64,000 nt of DNA from Antedon mediterranea (taxonomy: Eukaryota > Echinodermata > Crinoidea > Comatulida > Antedonidae), in the NCBI RefSeq assembly GCF_964355755.1, contig NC_092670.1, positions 25,531,795-25,595,794 of the forward strand, read 5' to 3'. Position numbers and translations under genes: made by a program. The notes beneath the pieces are model-generated. The model made no database searches. It saw nothing but the letters and a program-made list of their open reading frames with translations, and was not told where the DNA came from. Shown in pieces: positions 1 to 12,538 of this stretch (within the stretch, counting starts at the first letter, position 1; every line of letters begins with the position of its first letter).

Positions 1-215
1 TAAATTATGCGGTAGGGTGGTTAGTCGATTAGTATGTTATGTAAATCATTTGATTTGGTTTTATATTCCATTACTCACTGTATGTATTTTTTTCTTTTGT
101 ATTTTAATTTATGGTTTATATTATGTTATATTTTGAAGGATGCACCTTTGTGCTATAAGTGTGCCACCGATCTAAAGGTGGAAATCCAAATAAATAAATA
201 ACAAATTGTGTTACC
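1..215 (+). repeat. Probable 3' tail of a non-LTR retrotransposon
   Basis: The stretch is AT-rich and ends in a short (AAATA)n run at about 189-200, just after a conserved-looking block, 'gtgccaccgatctaaaggtgg'-like, at 159-181. A unique 3' UTR followed by a short A-rich tandem tail is typical of LINE 3' ends. No coding part is visible because the window starts here. Alternative: the 3' UTR of an unrelated gene. Confidence 0.4.
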
Positions 216-427
216 AGGACGTAATTAGTAATTGATATAAATTATTTTTAATAGAATACCGTCATCATTTTTTAAAAATTACGAAATTACAGAAGACAAA
301 AAAGGACAATTACGGTAAATGAATATTATTGTAACATTATTTCACCATTGTAATAATTGATTATTGATTTATTTATCAAAATAGAGCATCAGTGATGACA
401 GTAGGAATAATTATCATTTGATTTCAG

Positions 428-1777
428 AACACTTGTGAAGAAATGTTTTCCACTAGATTATGCTTTTCTGATTTACAAAGATGCAGATGTAGGATTGAAG
501 AAGTCGAGATTTAAACAAAAATTTACTTTTCGTGAATACATCTTTAGTTTGTTAACATCGGACAGGTCAAAATCTATGATTAACAAGAGCCATTTTAATT
601 CCATTAACTTTCAAAGAGATTGTGCCATTGTCGGAAATGGAGGTATTCTTGTTGGTAGCAAATGTGGAAAAAATATCAACAATCATGCTTTTGTGTTGCG
701 TTCAAATCTGGCTCCGATTGTGAATTACGAAGATGACGTTGGTACTAAAACAAATATGACAGTTTTAAACGGACAAATAATGGACGAAGTTATAGATACA
801 GTAGATCAAGGTGCGCTGGGTAAAACATTTCTAGATCGAATTCAGTATTTGAATGATTCTATTTTATGGTACAGTAAAGCTACTGAAGTACAATTTAAGA
901 AACATCAGTTACAATTCCTCAGTAAAATGCTGAAAAACAAATATAATCTTCCAATTCGATTCGGGTACAGTTGGAGAACCTTCGATCCACTAACAAGATG
1001 GTAAGTAAGCCTAGGCCTATTATATTGCAAACGTAAACAAATAGAATTAAACATATGAAAATATTCTGGACTGAGAAAATGTTAGATGAAACTCAAATGA
1101 GTAAACGATACAATTACGATAAAATTGTTCTTATTGCTCATAACGTCATTTGATTGGACTAATCTCTTTTTGTTCTAGTAAAGGGCCTTCTATAAGCTTG
1201 ATTTAGTAACAGATTTGAAGTTTTTTTTAACAATTATGAACATCATTTTTTGAAAATACGGGCGTTGACCTGGGTTCTTTCTTTTTCCCCCTTCTTTGTT
1301 GCATTGTGGGCCTACTTTCCGTTAGTGGAAAATGATGAAAGGAAGGATTTTAACTATGCGCAAATGTTCGATTGACGCGCCTAGCTAGTTGAAAACATTC
1401 CAGACACCGAGAAAGATTGCCGATTTCTCGCACGGAATAGGTATTGCGGTTCATGGGTATGCATCACATAGAAGATAGTAAGACATAACATTATTTATTT
1501 AATCATCAACAGGTTCTGGGGTACAGGTATTCGTGTTCCACATCTGACTACTGGATTTAACACGTTCACCGTTGCTGTGTCGCTGTGTGATAACATTACT
1601 CTTTACGGATTCTACCCGTTTAACTATGATACCAATGGAAAACCTCTACGTTACCATTATTATGACAAGACTAATGTTCTTGGAAATAACAGCGTACATA
1701 ATATGCCGAAGGAATATGAGTTACTTACTCAATTTAACGCGTCAGGTGTATTACGGTTGGTGACGAATTGTAATTGA
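428..1777 (+). CDS. Alpha-2,8-sialyltransferase-like (ST8Sia family), copy A, 5' partial
   Basis: Two exons are visible: 428-1000 and 1513-1777 (TGA), joined through a split Trp codon (TG|G) with gtaagt donor and cag acceptor. The protein carries sialylmotif L (CAIVGNGG near 605-660, then VLRSNLAP and DVGTKTN), motif S (TTGFNTFTVA...LYGFYPF, about 1553-1625), motif III (YHYYD) and the motif VS pair H...E (HNMPKEYELL). It ends in a conserved C-terminal Cys two residues before the stop. Family members are type II Golgi membrane enzymes that move sialic acid from CMP-sialic acid onto sialylated glycans in alpha-2,8 linkage. The exon acceptor at 428 has the same phase as in the neighbouring paralogue, so the signal-anchor and stem exons must lie left of the window. 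No stop or frameshift is seen. The exact acceptor class (ganglioside or glycoprotein) cannot be told. Confidence 0.85.
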
Positions 1778-1879
1778 AATAAATTGGGAAAACATTTCAA
1801 AACTTCAATAACAACTTACTTTTTGGAAATATTATAAAATAGTATAATTGTATATCTGCATTTTAAACAGCCTCCATAT

Positions 1880-4742
1880 TCAAATACACGGTGATGTTTT
1901 TAAATGTAAAATGCCCATGTCGTTTAATCTCTGTAGTAATTTAAATTCTGTCGGAATGTTATGAATTCGATTGTAAGTATATTCCATTACAACATCTTCA
2001 TAATAGTGATGACGAATTGATCGACCTTTAGCGTCAACAACAAACGGATAAAATCCGTATAAGGTTATCTCTTTACAAAACGCAATGGCAACTGTGTACA
2101 TATTCAGTCCAGTTGTTGTGTATGGAACGTCAATTGACCAAAACCTAAAAAAAAACGAAACAAATGATTTTATATTATTATTTGTATTTCTCAAACATCA
2201 CTCAACGTTTGATGGGTGGGGGTGGGGAGCTTTATATTTGCGACACGCTATGAATTAACCTACTTTTCATTTTATCATTAGTGGGGAAACGGACATGTGC
2301 CTCCTTACTCAAATGATCGACACAATGTCGGTGGAGATCCAACCGCAACCAACGGTACACTATTATGCTTAGTAGATGTCCTGTTGGCCGTTGCTAATGT
2401 GACCACTCACGATTTAATGATTTTAAATGAATGTAACTTTAAATTGAAGGGAACAAAATTGGGACAGATTTTACTCTTAGTTTTAGTTAATGATGCGGCC
2501 ACTGAAAGTTGCAGGCGTTGGTGGACATTTGTGGATGACCTGACTCTAGGGGAAGTAACCAAATGTGATGCCCTTCTGAATTCCAGAATATTATTAATAG
2601 TATCGGTGAGTGGTCTACAGCAAATGATTTTCTACCAGAACCAGTCAAATGCCAACTTATTTAATTTTTTTTAAGCAACGGCAGATTAATGTAGCCTATA
2701 AAATCAATAATTTGGACCTTCCGATCTACTTGGTGTTTTCAACATGACCTCAGTTATGGTTATAATGTTAATGATATAGCACGCAAGCTATTTTCACTTT
2801 GTATCCTAAAGTGGTATAGTGCAGCACCAATCAGTAATATGATTACGGTTTTTACATCATATATCCAATCCAATAAAAAGAATACAGAAACGGGCAGCTG
2901 TAAGAATAATTCTTGACTCGAGTTCACGTTAGCTACGAATTACTCATAGAATATGCAGACTTTGCCTTCTTTAAAGATCCGCAGAGAAAGTCTTCTTAAG
3001 TTTGGCAATGATCTTTTTAAAGTCTACAATATTTAGGGATATGTTACCTCAATATTATAATTCTAATAGGAATGAGATCGTTAAGGAACAATACTTGCAT
3101 TTTTGCAGATGCCGTACTGAAAGGTATGTGAAATTAACAATCACGTACCTAGCACGGATCTTTTTTAACGTGTATGCTTTGTTTTTTGATTAAATTGTAA
3201 TCCAACTGTTTGAACTTTTGAATGTTTTTATATATCTGAATAACATGATTTATCGTATAAATAACTTCATAGCCTGTCGGCACAAATGCAATTGATACAA
3301 CAACAAGGTCGACAAGCTGTGGGATCTTCCATTTCATTGCTTGCGATATAGGTCAAATAATTTGCATTCACGAATGTACAACTAACGTAATAGTAGGCTT
3401 GACTTTTCATACATACCATTTTGTAAGATGCTCTATTCCTGTATACGTATAAGCTATACGTATTGGTAGATTATATGATACTTTTAGTTCCTTGGCTAAA
3501 TACCGTAACTTGTTTTTGGCCCAGAAACGCGTTCGCGCTCCTTTGTGATACCATATCACAGAATCATTTAACCACTTCAGACGTTCAATAAATTCTGCTT
3601 TTTCCAAAGTCCGACCTTCACTAGAAAGTACTGAATACAGCGTGCGTATGATATCATAGTTCAGAACAGTAAAATTCGTCTTCGTACCAACATCATCTTT
3701 GAAGTTTCGGATTGGTGCGATATTTGCCCTCATGACGTAATCGTATCGAGTGTCGATCTCCGAACCGCAACCACTGTTTTCCAAAATGCCACCGTTCCCA
3801 ATAATTGCACATTTATCATACATTTTCAGAGCATCTAACTTGCTTTTTATGTAAGTTCGCGTTGCGTTGTTTTGATTGATACTTTCAATTATATATTCGA
3901 TGAATCCTAAGCCTTGCTTAAAGTCCATTTCAGAAGACGGGACGCCTTCTTTGTACAGCATTACCGTCCAATCAATTGGAAAACATTTTAATATATGCTT
4001 CCTTTAAAAAAAAGAATGAATCGCAAAAACGTCAGTAATCCTAGATGTATCCTAAACTCACTGACCTTACTTAGGCCTATCCTCTTTTATAGTTAAAAAC
4101 AAACACATTTTGACAAACATTTACATTCATTTACGCCTGAGGTGGTAAGACACGAGACTATCCATGGAACATTTTGATCATTTAAAAATTACACCAACCT
4201 TAACATTTCAACTTTCTTATTCACATCAGGATCTTCATCTGGATGAGCAAAAAAAGTTTCATCCAGTCTATATTAAAGAGTAAGTATTTATACTGGACTC
4301 AGATAACCTCTCAAATGATTGTGGGGCAATGGGTATGGTGGTCGCCAGCTAGATTCAATGACAACTAATAGATTAGGGTTCAAAGAAAGAAACAGTGTTG
4401 ATCCTTTCACATCACACATAGATCTTCAAATTTTATGCATGCTATGCGACGTGAAAGTGGTATTATAAGCTGACACATGATCTATCGTCTATCTTGCTAA
4501 GTTTACCGGTCGTGATCTTTTTTGTTATTATTATATTTCATTTATCACTGGTTACAACTTTATTAAAAGATTGAAACGTGTAAAAAAATGCTAAAAAAAC
4601 ATAATATAGTATACCGTTTGCATTCGACAGGTACAGGTAACCCAAACGGTTCCTCTGTAATGATGGCCAATATGAGCCAGCTTCCAAACATTAGCAAACA
4701 AAAACACCGGGGACGGGTCAACAACGTCTTTGCCTTCATCAT
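1880..4742 (-). CDS. Alpha-2,8-sialyltransferase-like (ST8Sia family), copy B, complete
   Basis: Four exons on the minus strand: 4742-4615, 4267-4199, 4001-3417 and 2144-1880. Lengths 128+69+585+265 give 1047 bp, 348 residues plus stop, near the usual 350-400 of the family. Exon 1 begins with tandem ATGs and encodes a short basic cytoplasmic tail and a hydrophobic segment at about residues 13-29, a type II signal anchor. Exon 2 is acidic stem. Motif L starts at about Cys130 (CAIIGNGG, later MRANIAP and DVGTKTN). Exon 4 has motif S (TTGLNMYTVA...LYGFYPF), the HYYE motif III and the H...E pair HNIPTE. The last intron (2145-3416) contains a LINE fragment. Intron positions and phases of the last two exons equal those of copy A, so the genes are duplicates in tail-to-tail orientation, with stop codons about 100 bp apart. 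Predicted: a Golgi-lumen alpha-2,8-sialyltransferase; substrate unknown. Confidence 0.87.
2440..3195 (+). mobile_element. Dead LINE fragment (reverse transcriptase palm to C-terminus)
   Basis: Read on +, the region gives RT landmarks across several frameshifts: GTKLG (about 2450), a FVDDLTLGE active-site block near 2525-2555 (YVDD variant), EWSTANDFLPEPVKC shortly after in another frame, and the LINE C-terminal block RRESLLKFGNDLFK (about 2980-3020) and CRTERY (about 3110). Upstream to about 2290 an ORF continues, but I cannot assign it. The copy is broken by frameshifts and stops and lies antisense within the last intron of sialyltransferase copy B. Clade not determined. Confidence 0.72.
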
Positions 4743-5257
4743 AATATCATCGATATCAAACTAGAAAACACGTAGGTAAGCTGAGCTATTAAAAATGTGG
4801 TCGAGTTAAGAATACAGTCGAAAAAAAAGAATTCTTCAATTCAATTAAAATTTCAGACAATTGCCCATATGGTATAATACACTTACACAAAAAAAAGATG
4901 ATGAAGGAGAGACTTCTAAACCTGCCGCGTTCAATAATGTTTGTTTGTTTGTTTTGTTAAAATTATAATTACTATCTTTTTAGGGACCACATTGGAATTA
5001 AGTTGTTTTGCTTTAAACGACTTTATGTGTTTTCCCGTGCATCGTCAGACTTCATTAATCCCGCCATTTTTATTTGCTTTTTTGATGTACATGTATATTA
5101 ATATTTAAGGTGATTTTATATATTATTGATGTATTTTTAATGTTATTTATTGAGATGCCAAATAAATGAAAGAAAAGAAATGGTCTAGCCTACAATAGAA
5201 AGTAGTGCATTGTGTATGTACGGCCGCGCCTTGGCTGGCTATTTATTACAAGCACGC
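4743..5257. other. No gene seen
   Basis: Upstream flank of sialyltransferase copy B, presumably holding its promoter and 5' UTR. AT-rich, with A- and T-runs; an AAATAAATGAAAG tail-like stretch near 5160-5175 could be another LINE 3' end. No ORF of note. Confidence 0.5.
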
Positions 5258-5260
5258 TAA

Positions 5261-6013
5261 AGCCCGGCGCACACTAGAGCTTCCGGTTGAGCCAACTGGC
5301 ACGAGTACATTTTGCTCACAGTGTGTGCGCCGGGGAATTCGTGAGGAATCGGCCACGCGTGCCGCTGAGAAAAATATCTAGCCTATCGTGTTTAATATTT
5401 TTTGGCACGCGTGTAATTTTCCTCAAGTGTGCGCCCAACGTCGTGAGCAGATAGCTCACAAAAAAATTCCACTGCGCATGACATGTTCTGATTTATTATA
5501 ATATGTCAGCGCGTGCCGTATAGCCTATTAAGTAACTATCCAATCAGAAAATCGCGTACTGAAGGCGTTTAGTGTGCGTCCGATAGAACGCGATCACAAT
5601 TTGCGGCAAATTTTTTAGTGAGCCAAGTGTTACTCGTGCCAAAGAACTTATAACACAAGAATCTCCTGTTCTTCAATTTGCATTCAAAACACAGTATCGG
5701 AAGTACAGGGTTAAAAGGTCAAACTGGGCGACGCCATTTCACAGCATGGAGCAGCGCCCCCTCCAAACTAGGAAGTCAATTACTCTACCCCCCCCCCCCC
5801 CCTAGAGTATTAGCAGATCCCCTCTATGATTTTGACTTTTTAATTTGATGTTGCCCTACTCCATGGCTCACAATGGCGTCACCCATAGCTCTATTCTATC
5901 CCACAATGCCTTTCGAAATTGTTACGCGCTTCGGACGAACAGGAGATTCTTGTGTTATAAGTTCTTTGCTCGTGCCAGTTGGCTCAGCCGAAAGCTCTAG
6001 TGTGCGCCGGGCT
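5261..6013. mobile_element. PIF/Harbinger-like MITE with a nested second MITE
   Basis: Terminal inverted repeats of about 45 bp: 5261-5305 starts AGCCCGGCGCACACTAG and is mirrored at 5969-6013 with only a few mismatches. Each end is flanked by TAA (5258-5260 and 6014-6016), the 3-bp target duplication usual for PIF/Harbinger elements. No transposase ORF is present, so the element is non-autonomous. A second inverted-repeat element (5641-5967) lies just inside the right end. Confidence 0.8.
5641..5967. mobile_element. Nested 327-bp MITE
   Basis: A 31-bp inverted repeat (AAAGAACTTATAACACAAGA... at 5641-5671) has a perfect inverse copy at 5937-5967. It includes a C-run at 5791-5802. It lies immediately next to the right terminal repeat of the larger element, so it is either an insertion or a sub-terminal module of the same family. 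Confidence 0.72.
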
Positions 6014-7525
6014 TAAGTCACTTCAATATATCCGGTGGCGTAATGTCAAAGCCGGTGTTAGATTTTTGTACACATGGCGTGTCATACATATAGGTCAAAC
6101 CAGTGAGCTATTACAGATCACTGGATCAAACCAAAGAATATATATCACAAGAATGAGTATTCCGCGATTTTTGCATGAGAAATTTGTAACAGAGAGCTCC
6201 AGTGAGTGATGCCCGCCCTCATAAGGGCGGATGTATACATACTAAATAAGACTTGATTTAATAGATATTATACATGTCACATTAAATAGAATTATGAAGA
6301 TAGTTTTTGCAATTGTAAACTATTTTATAATACATATTTATTAACAACCTAGTGTTTATTCACTTTTACAGACAATTATTTACTAACATGCTAAGTTAGT
6401 TCACAAAAAAGGCCTAACACAGCAACACCAAAAATCAACGAATATTACTCAGCACGGCCTATTCTTTACCATTGCCGTGTACTACTGTACGCCCGGTAAA
6501 TTAAGTATTGTTTTTATGATATAAATTAGTATAAAACACATGTTATTAATAGGAGAAAATGTTACATGTCATTAACATTTATTTGTTTTACCAGAAACAA
6601 GTTAAATATAGGAATATTATTAAACTATCCTTCGTGAAAACGCGTAAACAGCAACACGCCCGGTCACGCTATCGTAGCGCCCGGTTGATAAAGCAAACTG
6701 TTTATACGGCAGTTTTTACTAAATAAATTGCATAAAACGAACAATTAAATATCCAAATAGTATTTAACATGATGTTGGCATGTAGTTGATAACATTTTTT
6801 ATCATGAAAATACTACCGGTGGTCCAGCCTTTGATTAGTGAAACCGTCACAAAAAGTTGTATACATCCCAGATACATCCACACTTATGGCGGCGCCCTAC
6901 CACATGGACAATATTACTGTTACAGTGAAAATCGCGGATTACTCATTCTTGTGATATATATTCTTTGATCAAACAAATCAAAACGCCCGCTGGTGGCGCT
7001 ACGTAAATATATATAACAGTATTAGTAAACAGATTACTGTAGCAAGTCATAAAACATTGCAATAACATTATGATACTTGTGTGGATAGATATAGATGAAG
7101 TGTAGATAATAAATAGCATTATTTATAGCAGAATTGCAGATTACAAATGGTTTATTTTTACTTCAGATGCTCTAGGCCTGGGGTGGGCAAACGCCTACCA
7201 CCACACAACAGACTTATTATAATTGACTACCACCATCCAGCAGTGGACGTGCATGTACTTATGGATGGTAGGCCTACACTATTACGTAGTCGTAGGACTC
7301 GCTCCGTGTTGCGGTGACAAATTACAAGCAACCAAAACAAATTAAAAGTAGTGATTAATTATTGTATTACCTATTATGTCATGACATTAATTGTGAATTC
7401 AGTGGAATGTTTCTGCCTCTTACGATTCTAAGAACACAATGTTGTCACCGAAAGTAAAGCCGAGTCAATCAAGCGTGTCAATAGCAGGTTGCATTCACAT
7501 TATTCATATTACAAAAGCGGACACT
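6014..7525. other. Gene-free stretch
   Basis: No supported gene. A small hairpin (CCGCCCT-CATA-AGGGCGG) sits at about 6212-6229. The short ORFs are low-complexity and match nothing I recognise. Confidence 0.5.
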
Positions 7526-7659
7526 GTAGTCCAGGCAATCTATGTCGGGATCTATGTAAAAAAAGGAGGTAACCCAAAACAAATTGCAATAGTTTTTAAA
7601 CCTTTTTTATCTGATTCAGTACCTAGTAGGACACTTTCTTTTCAAAATCTGGTTAGTGG

Positions 7660-8390
7660 AACATATAATTTAGGGGTCATTAGAGGTCAATTATGTCAAA
7701 TTTGGTAATAATCACTTTTTTAGATATAACTTATGACTGGTATAACATATTTTATCAAATGAAGTATCATATAATAGCTATTTTAATTATCTATCTAATG
7801 ATAGAAAACTGAATATGTGTACAAGCACACATGGTATAATTTTTGGGTAAAAATTGTAATTTTTTTACATTTTTATCCAAAATTAAAAGTTTTCAATAAT
7901 TATATTTTAGTAAAAATATAACTTAGGAATGACAAAGTTTTATAAATATTTTGCCTATAATAGTGATGTATAATTTACAATATAAAAACTAAATCGTAAT
8001 TGGTACGGAATTACAGGCAGAAACACTCACAATTTCAGGTCAAATAGGGACAATTTGGTATTAATTACTTTTTAGTTAAAACTTTTGACTGATGTAACAT
8101 AAAATATGTTACATAAAGTTTCATATAATAGTCTAATTATCTATCTAATGATACCAAACATGATATGTTTACATGCACAAATTTTACAGTTTTTGGGTGA
8201 AAATAGTAATTTTTGAATTTAAAAAAAAAAACAATGTTTTTAGTAAAAATAAAATTTAATTACATATTTTTTATAACACCGTTTTACCAATATTTTCCCT
8301 ATAATATAGTCATTTTAACTTTACAATATCAAAAGCGAAACGCCATTTTGTACGGAATTACATACATTTAAATAGAAACACTCAAAATAT
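7660..8390 (+). repeat. Diverged ~365-bp direct duplication
   Basis: Two head-to-tail units (about 7660-8022 and 8023-8390) share ordered words: AGGTCAA...AATTTGGTA, TAATTATCTATCTAATGATA, TACA(A/T)GCACA, TTTTTGGGT(A/G)AAAAT and ACGGAATTAC. Each unit seems to derive from the inverted arm of the enclosing element. No coding potential. Confidence 0.6.
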
Positions 8391-8879
8391 GAGGTCCAAT
8401 GTTACACAAAACTGAGATTTTTTCCTGTCAAAGTTTTCGCAATAAAATTTTCCACTCGGAATTCTCATCCAAATACTGTAATCTTTTGAGCCACGCTTAC
8501 TTTTTTTCAAAATCCAAGATGGAATTCAAAATGGCTGCCAAAATGATATAAACTGTATTCATAATGGCTATTTTAATAATATTCTAAATTGAAAGATACA
8601 TCCTTGCTGGAGAAATTTCCCAAAAAGTTAAAATGGATATGTCATCATCAGCAAGCATGTATCTTTTAATTTAAAATGTAAGTTCGAATCCAATATGGCC
8701 ACCAACATTTTAAACGGCTGCTAAATTGACTTTTATTTGACATTTAATTTTTTTAAATAATGGTTATGTAAGCAGCAAGCATGTATCTTAAAATTAGCAG
8801 GAGACTCAAAATCCAAAATTGCTGCCAAATTCCAAAATGGCCACCATATTCATGAATTGTATGGGGTAAGAAGCGACTA

Positions 8880-11370
8880 ACATTCTTAATAAAGGTACTT
8901 ATCTATTTCTTAGGTTTATCGAAAACAAAGACCACCCTATAGAACATAAATATTGAGAAATGTTGGTGAGGTCTCTACTCTATAGAACAAATATATTGAG
9001 AATGTTCATACATTCCAATAATTATCGATCTATAGTTTCCCCTATGTTTCATAATTTTTGAGATTTTATTTGTGTTACATGAGCTTGTTGAAAATAAGCA
9101 CTTTAGTGGGGTCAGTCTAGTCTTTTCAAGAAACCTTGATAACATAACCACCCTATTATACAACTAAATATTAGTCTGAGTGAGGCCACTCGTTTTTAAA
9201 AAATATCGAAAACATGAGGCTCCACCTAGTTAACACATGTTGAGAATTGTTAGTTGGAGGTCCCCATTTCAATTCAAGATTTATTTTTTTTTAAACAGAG
9301 ACCACCATCTAGAACACAATATTGTAGGGATTTTACAATTCATCGCAAGCAGAAACAAGACCTAGAACACACTTACAAAAATGTTAATGGCGTCTTTTTT
9401 GGGGGGAGGGACCCGGTCTCTATTTTCAAAAACCCGAAAACAGAGACCCGGTACAGAATACAATATTGAGAAGATTTTTGTGTTGAGATCTGTGTTCACA
9501 GTAAAATTTTTCAATAATTCTGTTTTCTTCCTACTACAAAAATCGTAAAACTTAAATATTGTAAACTTTTAGTGGCAGTCTCTGCTTTCGAAAACGGCAC
9601 AACAGAGACCCAGTATGAATACAATGAATATTGAAAATATTTTTAGTGGGGATCTTCGTTTTCAAGAAGTTCTGACAATAGCGACCCCCGCTATTAGACT
9701 ACACAAAACAATTAGTTTCAAAGATAGGTCATTAGGTCTGTTGTATTTTATATTGCTTGATCAGTTGTTAGTTAGTTCCAAGTTGATCACTAATGTAAAT
9801 ATTATATTGTTTTGCTTGTGTTTACTGCCAAGAAAACAATTATCACTATACTATGTATAAATGACTTAATATCGAATCTGAATCTGAAGCTGTGTCTTTT
9901 TGTGAGAAAAAAATGTGATGTGCCCATATATGGACATGATGATGTCATAACCACTACCCTAATTAAGCATATCACTACCATATTTTGGCACATTACATTT
10001 TTTTGTCACATAAAGTTTGATAGTATAGACAGAGCTTAACATTGTGGCTTGGTGGTTATGATGCTTGTCTACCAGTCCAAGGGTCCTAGGTTCAAGCCCC
10101 GTCACATGTCAGGATTTTTTCTAAGGACCAAATTACTCCACTCCCAAAGACTTGTAATAAGACTTTGTTTATGTAGAGCATCTTGTGTATATGTTTGTCT
10201 TGTGAACCTCTGAGGGTCCCTAATGATCAGCAATAGCTGGATGGATCACCCTCATTAAATATGGTTTTTAAAAAAAGAATTTCTAGTATTGCCTCAATAT
10301 TTTTTAATATTTCTCGAAAATAGAGACCACAGTAGGCCTATTGGGTTTTAATGGGGGTCTGTGTTTTCGAGATTTCTTGAAAACAGAGACAATCTTACTA
10401 ATATACCCATACTAAATATTTCAATATTTTATTCTACAAGGTGGTCTCGGTTTTCAAGATTTCTTAAAATCAGAACCCTTTGGTAAAGAACATAATATCG
10501 AAATGTTTATTGGTGATCTCTTATTTTACAAAAATCTCGGAGACGGACCCTAGAACATAAGATTAAGAAGTCTCAGTGAGGTTTTCATGAAATCTCAAAA
10601 ACAGAGACCACCCTATAGAACACAATATGAGAAGATTTAATTGGGGTATGTGTTTCGAGATATCTTATGGTCTCTTTCTGAAATTTATTTTAAAAACAGA
10701 GACCTTCCTAAAGAACACAACATTGAAAAGTTTAGTGGCGATCCATCTCTATTTTCGAGAAAAATCGATAATCACACACAATAATATTGGAACATTTAAA
10801 AAGATTCTCTGTTTTCAAGATTTCTCAAAAACACAGATCTTCATTGAACACAATATTTAGAAGCATATTTCATGAGCTTTCATTTTGATACACAACAGTT
10901 CTTCCAAACACTCTAATTATTGAATATTATATAAAAAAAAATGTGTAATTAAATTATGCACATTTTTTAATAGCTTTTATTAAACATTTTCAATGTTGTA
11001 GTCTCTATTTTCGAGAAATCTTTAAAAATACAGAGGCCCCCACTAGAAATTCTCAATATTGTGTTAAAGGTAGTCGCTATTGTCAGGACTTCTTCTAGTC
11101 TGGGCTCCAGACGGAGTTTTTTCTTAATATTAGTAAAAATACAAATATTTTTGCACATATGGCGTTTCATACGTGTATTACTTGAGTTTGGATAAAACAA
11201 ATAAATAAAAAAAAAATACAATACAGACTTGGGGCAAGTCTAGACTTCTTCAAAACGAAGATCCCACTAAAAATATTTTCAATATTGTATTCATGTGTCT
11301 GTGTTTTCCGGTTTTCGAAAACAGAAACTGCCACTAAAATTTGTCAATAGTAATATTATTATGTTCTATG
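8880..11370. repeat. Degenerate palindromic satellite ('AACAGAGACC' family)
   Basis: Some 20 diverged units of roughly 80-110 bp carry CAGAGACCACCCTATAGAAC, CAATATTGAGAA and TTTAGTGGGGGTCT, followed by TCTGTTTTCGAGATTTCTCG, the inverse of the unit start. Each unit can therefore fold as GGTCTCTGTTTTCGAGA/TCTCGAAAACAGAGACC. It is interrupted by a SINE at 10044-10265. Unit boundaries are blurred by divergence. Confidence 0.65.
10044..10265 (+). mobile_element. tRNA-derived SINE
   Basis: Pol III internal promoter pieces are in the right order and spacing: box A-like GTGGCTTGGTGGTTATGATG at the start and box B-like AGGTTCAAGCCCC about 45 bp later (near 10088). A non-tRNA body follows, ending near CCCTCATTAAATATGG. 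Length (~220 bp) fits a SINE. It sits inside the palindromic satellite, so it inserted after the satellite formed. Confidence 0.75.
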
Positions 11371-12538
11371 TTTTTTTGTGGTTTTTTTTCAGTTTAAAGA
11401 ATAATTTAACGTGAATATGTATTTTTAAAAATGTTTGGGGTCAAAGGTCAGTAAAAGAATTTCCGGTCATTTTTTTTATGTATAAATATGTATATTCTGA
11501 ATAATTTAACAGCAAAAACAAATCTCTATGACAATGGTTATCAAGATATAAGAACCACACATTTTAGCCATTTTCTTCCCAGATAGAAAATTTTCCAAAC
11601 ATCCCATGTTCTTCTTTAGGGTCAAATTAACCTATAACAGTTGAGATATTCTCTCCTAAATTAATCAGGTTCTTGACTAAGAAGGAAATAATATTTTTTT
11701 CACAAGTGTTAAAAATAAAAATTCAGTTTTTACTGTAAAAATATACTTTAATCACATGTAAATGTGATATTCATATCATTGGGTAGATAATTGAAGTAGC
11801 TACCATGTGGTACCAAACATGATAGTAGATAATATATCAATCTTAGTTTATATCATTAAATATTGATTATTACCAATTTTAGACATAATTGACCTCAAAT
11901 GACCGATTTTAGTAGATTTTGAAAATAAAACACTCCAATAACTACAGAATCAGAAAAAATAAGTTTTGAAACTATTGCAATTTGTTTTGGGTCAATCCAC
12001 AGATTGCCTGGACTACTGGGCTACCGGTGTGAAGGAAGGGGCGTGGAACTGATCGTGTCGCAGCCACACATAAAACCCTTTATGATCTCTGTTGTTAGAT
12101 TTCCTTGATATGATTAAATTGATATTATATACACCACAGGCACTAAACAAATTCTTAACCGACCGGTGATAGGCATATACTGAAATGTATTAATTAATTT
12201 GATAATGTATTAATTAATAAAGATCTGTGAGAATGAGAATAGTTTTATTTTTTTAATTGTTCGATAAACTTGATTATCATGGAATTTTCTTTTATTAAAC
12301 CACTTTTAACAATATTGTATTCGATTATTTAGTACCGGTAGGCCTACGGTAATATTATTAAAATACGTGACGTAACGAAAGCGACTTGATCAATATTTTT
12401 ATATAATGCTCTATAATACTATTGTTAACTTTAATCGTAATGGAAATTTTAAGTTAAAGAAATAATCTGACATTTAGCGGAGAAATGATGAATGAATGAA
12501 TCAGAGGCCTATCAGGGCAAGCCTAAACTGCTTTTTCA

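Larger units (their letters stand above)
7526..12016. mobile_element. About 4.5-kb inverted-repeat element with satellite core
   Basis: The end motif GTAGTCCAGGCAATCT at 7526-7541 is present in perfect inverse at 12001-12016. Homology continues inward for some 200-350 bp on each side (blocks ACCCAAAACAAATTGCAATAG and GAGGTCAATTATGTC on the left have diverged inverse copies at about 11890-12000). Between the arms lie a ~365-bp direct duplication (7660-8390), a degenerate palindromic satellite (8880-11370) and a SINE. No transposase ORF. I read it as an old fold-back-type element; two independent inverted insertions are the alternative. Confidence 0.6.

Noticed and set aside
7170-7200. GGCCTGGGGTGGGCAAAC as a hAT end
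   Set aside because: Only one end seen; no target duplication or partner.
7439-7708. 89-codon + ORF
   Set aside because: Runs into the inverted arm of the 7526-12016 element and its inverse copy is not open; chance ORF.
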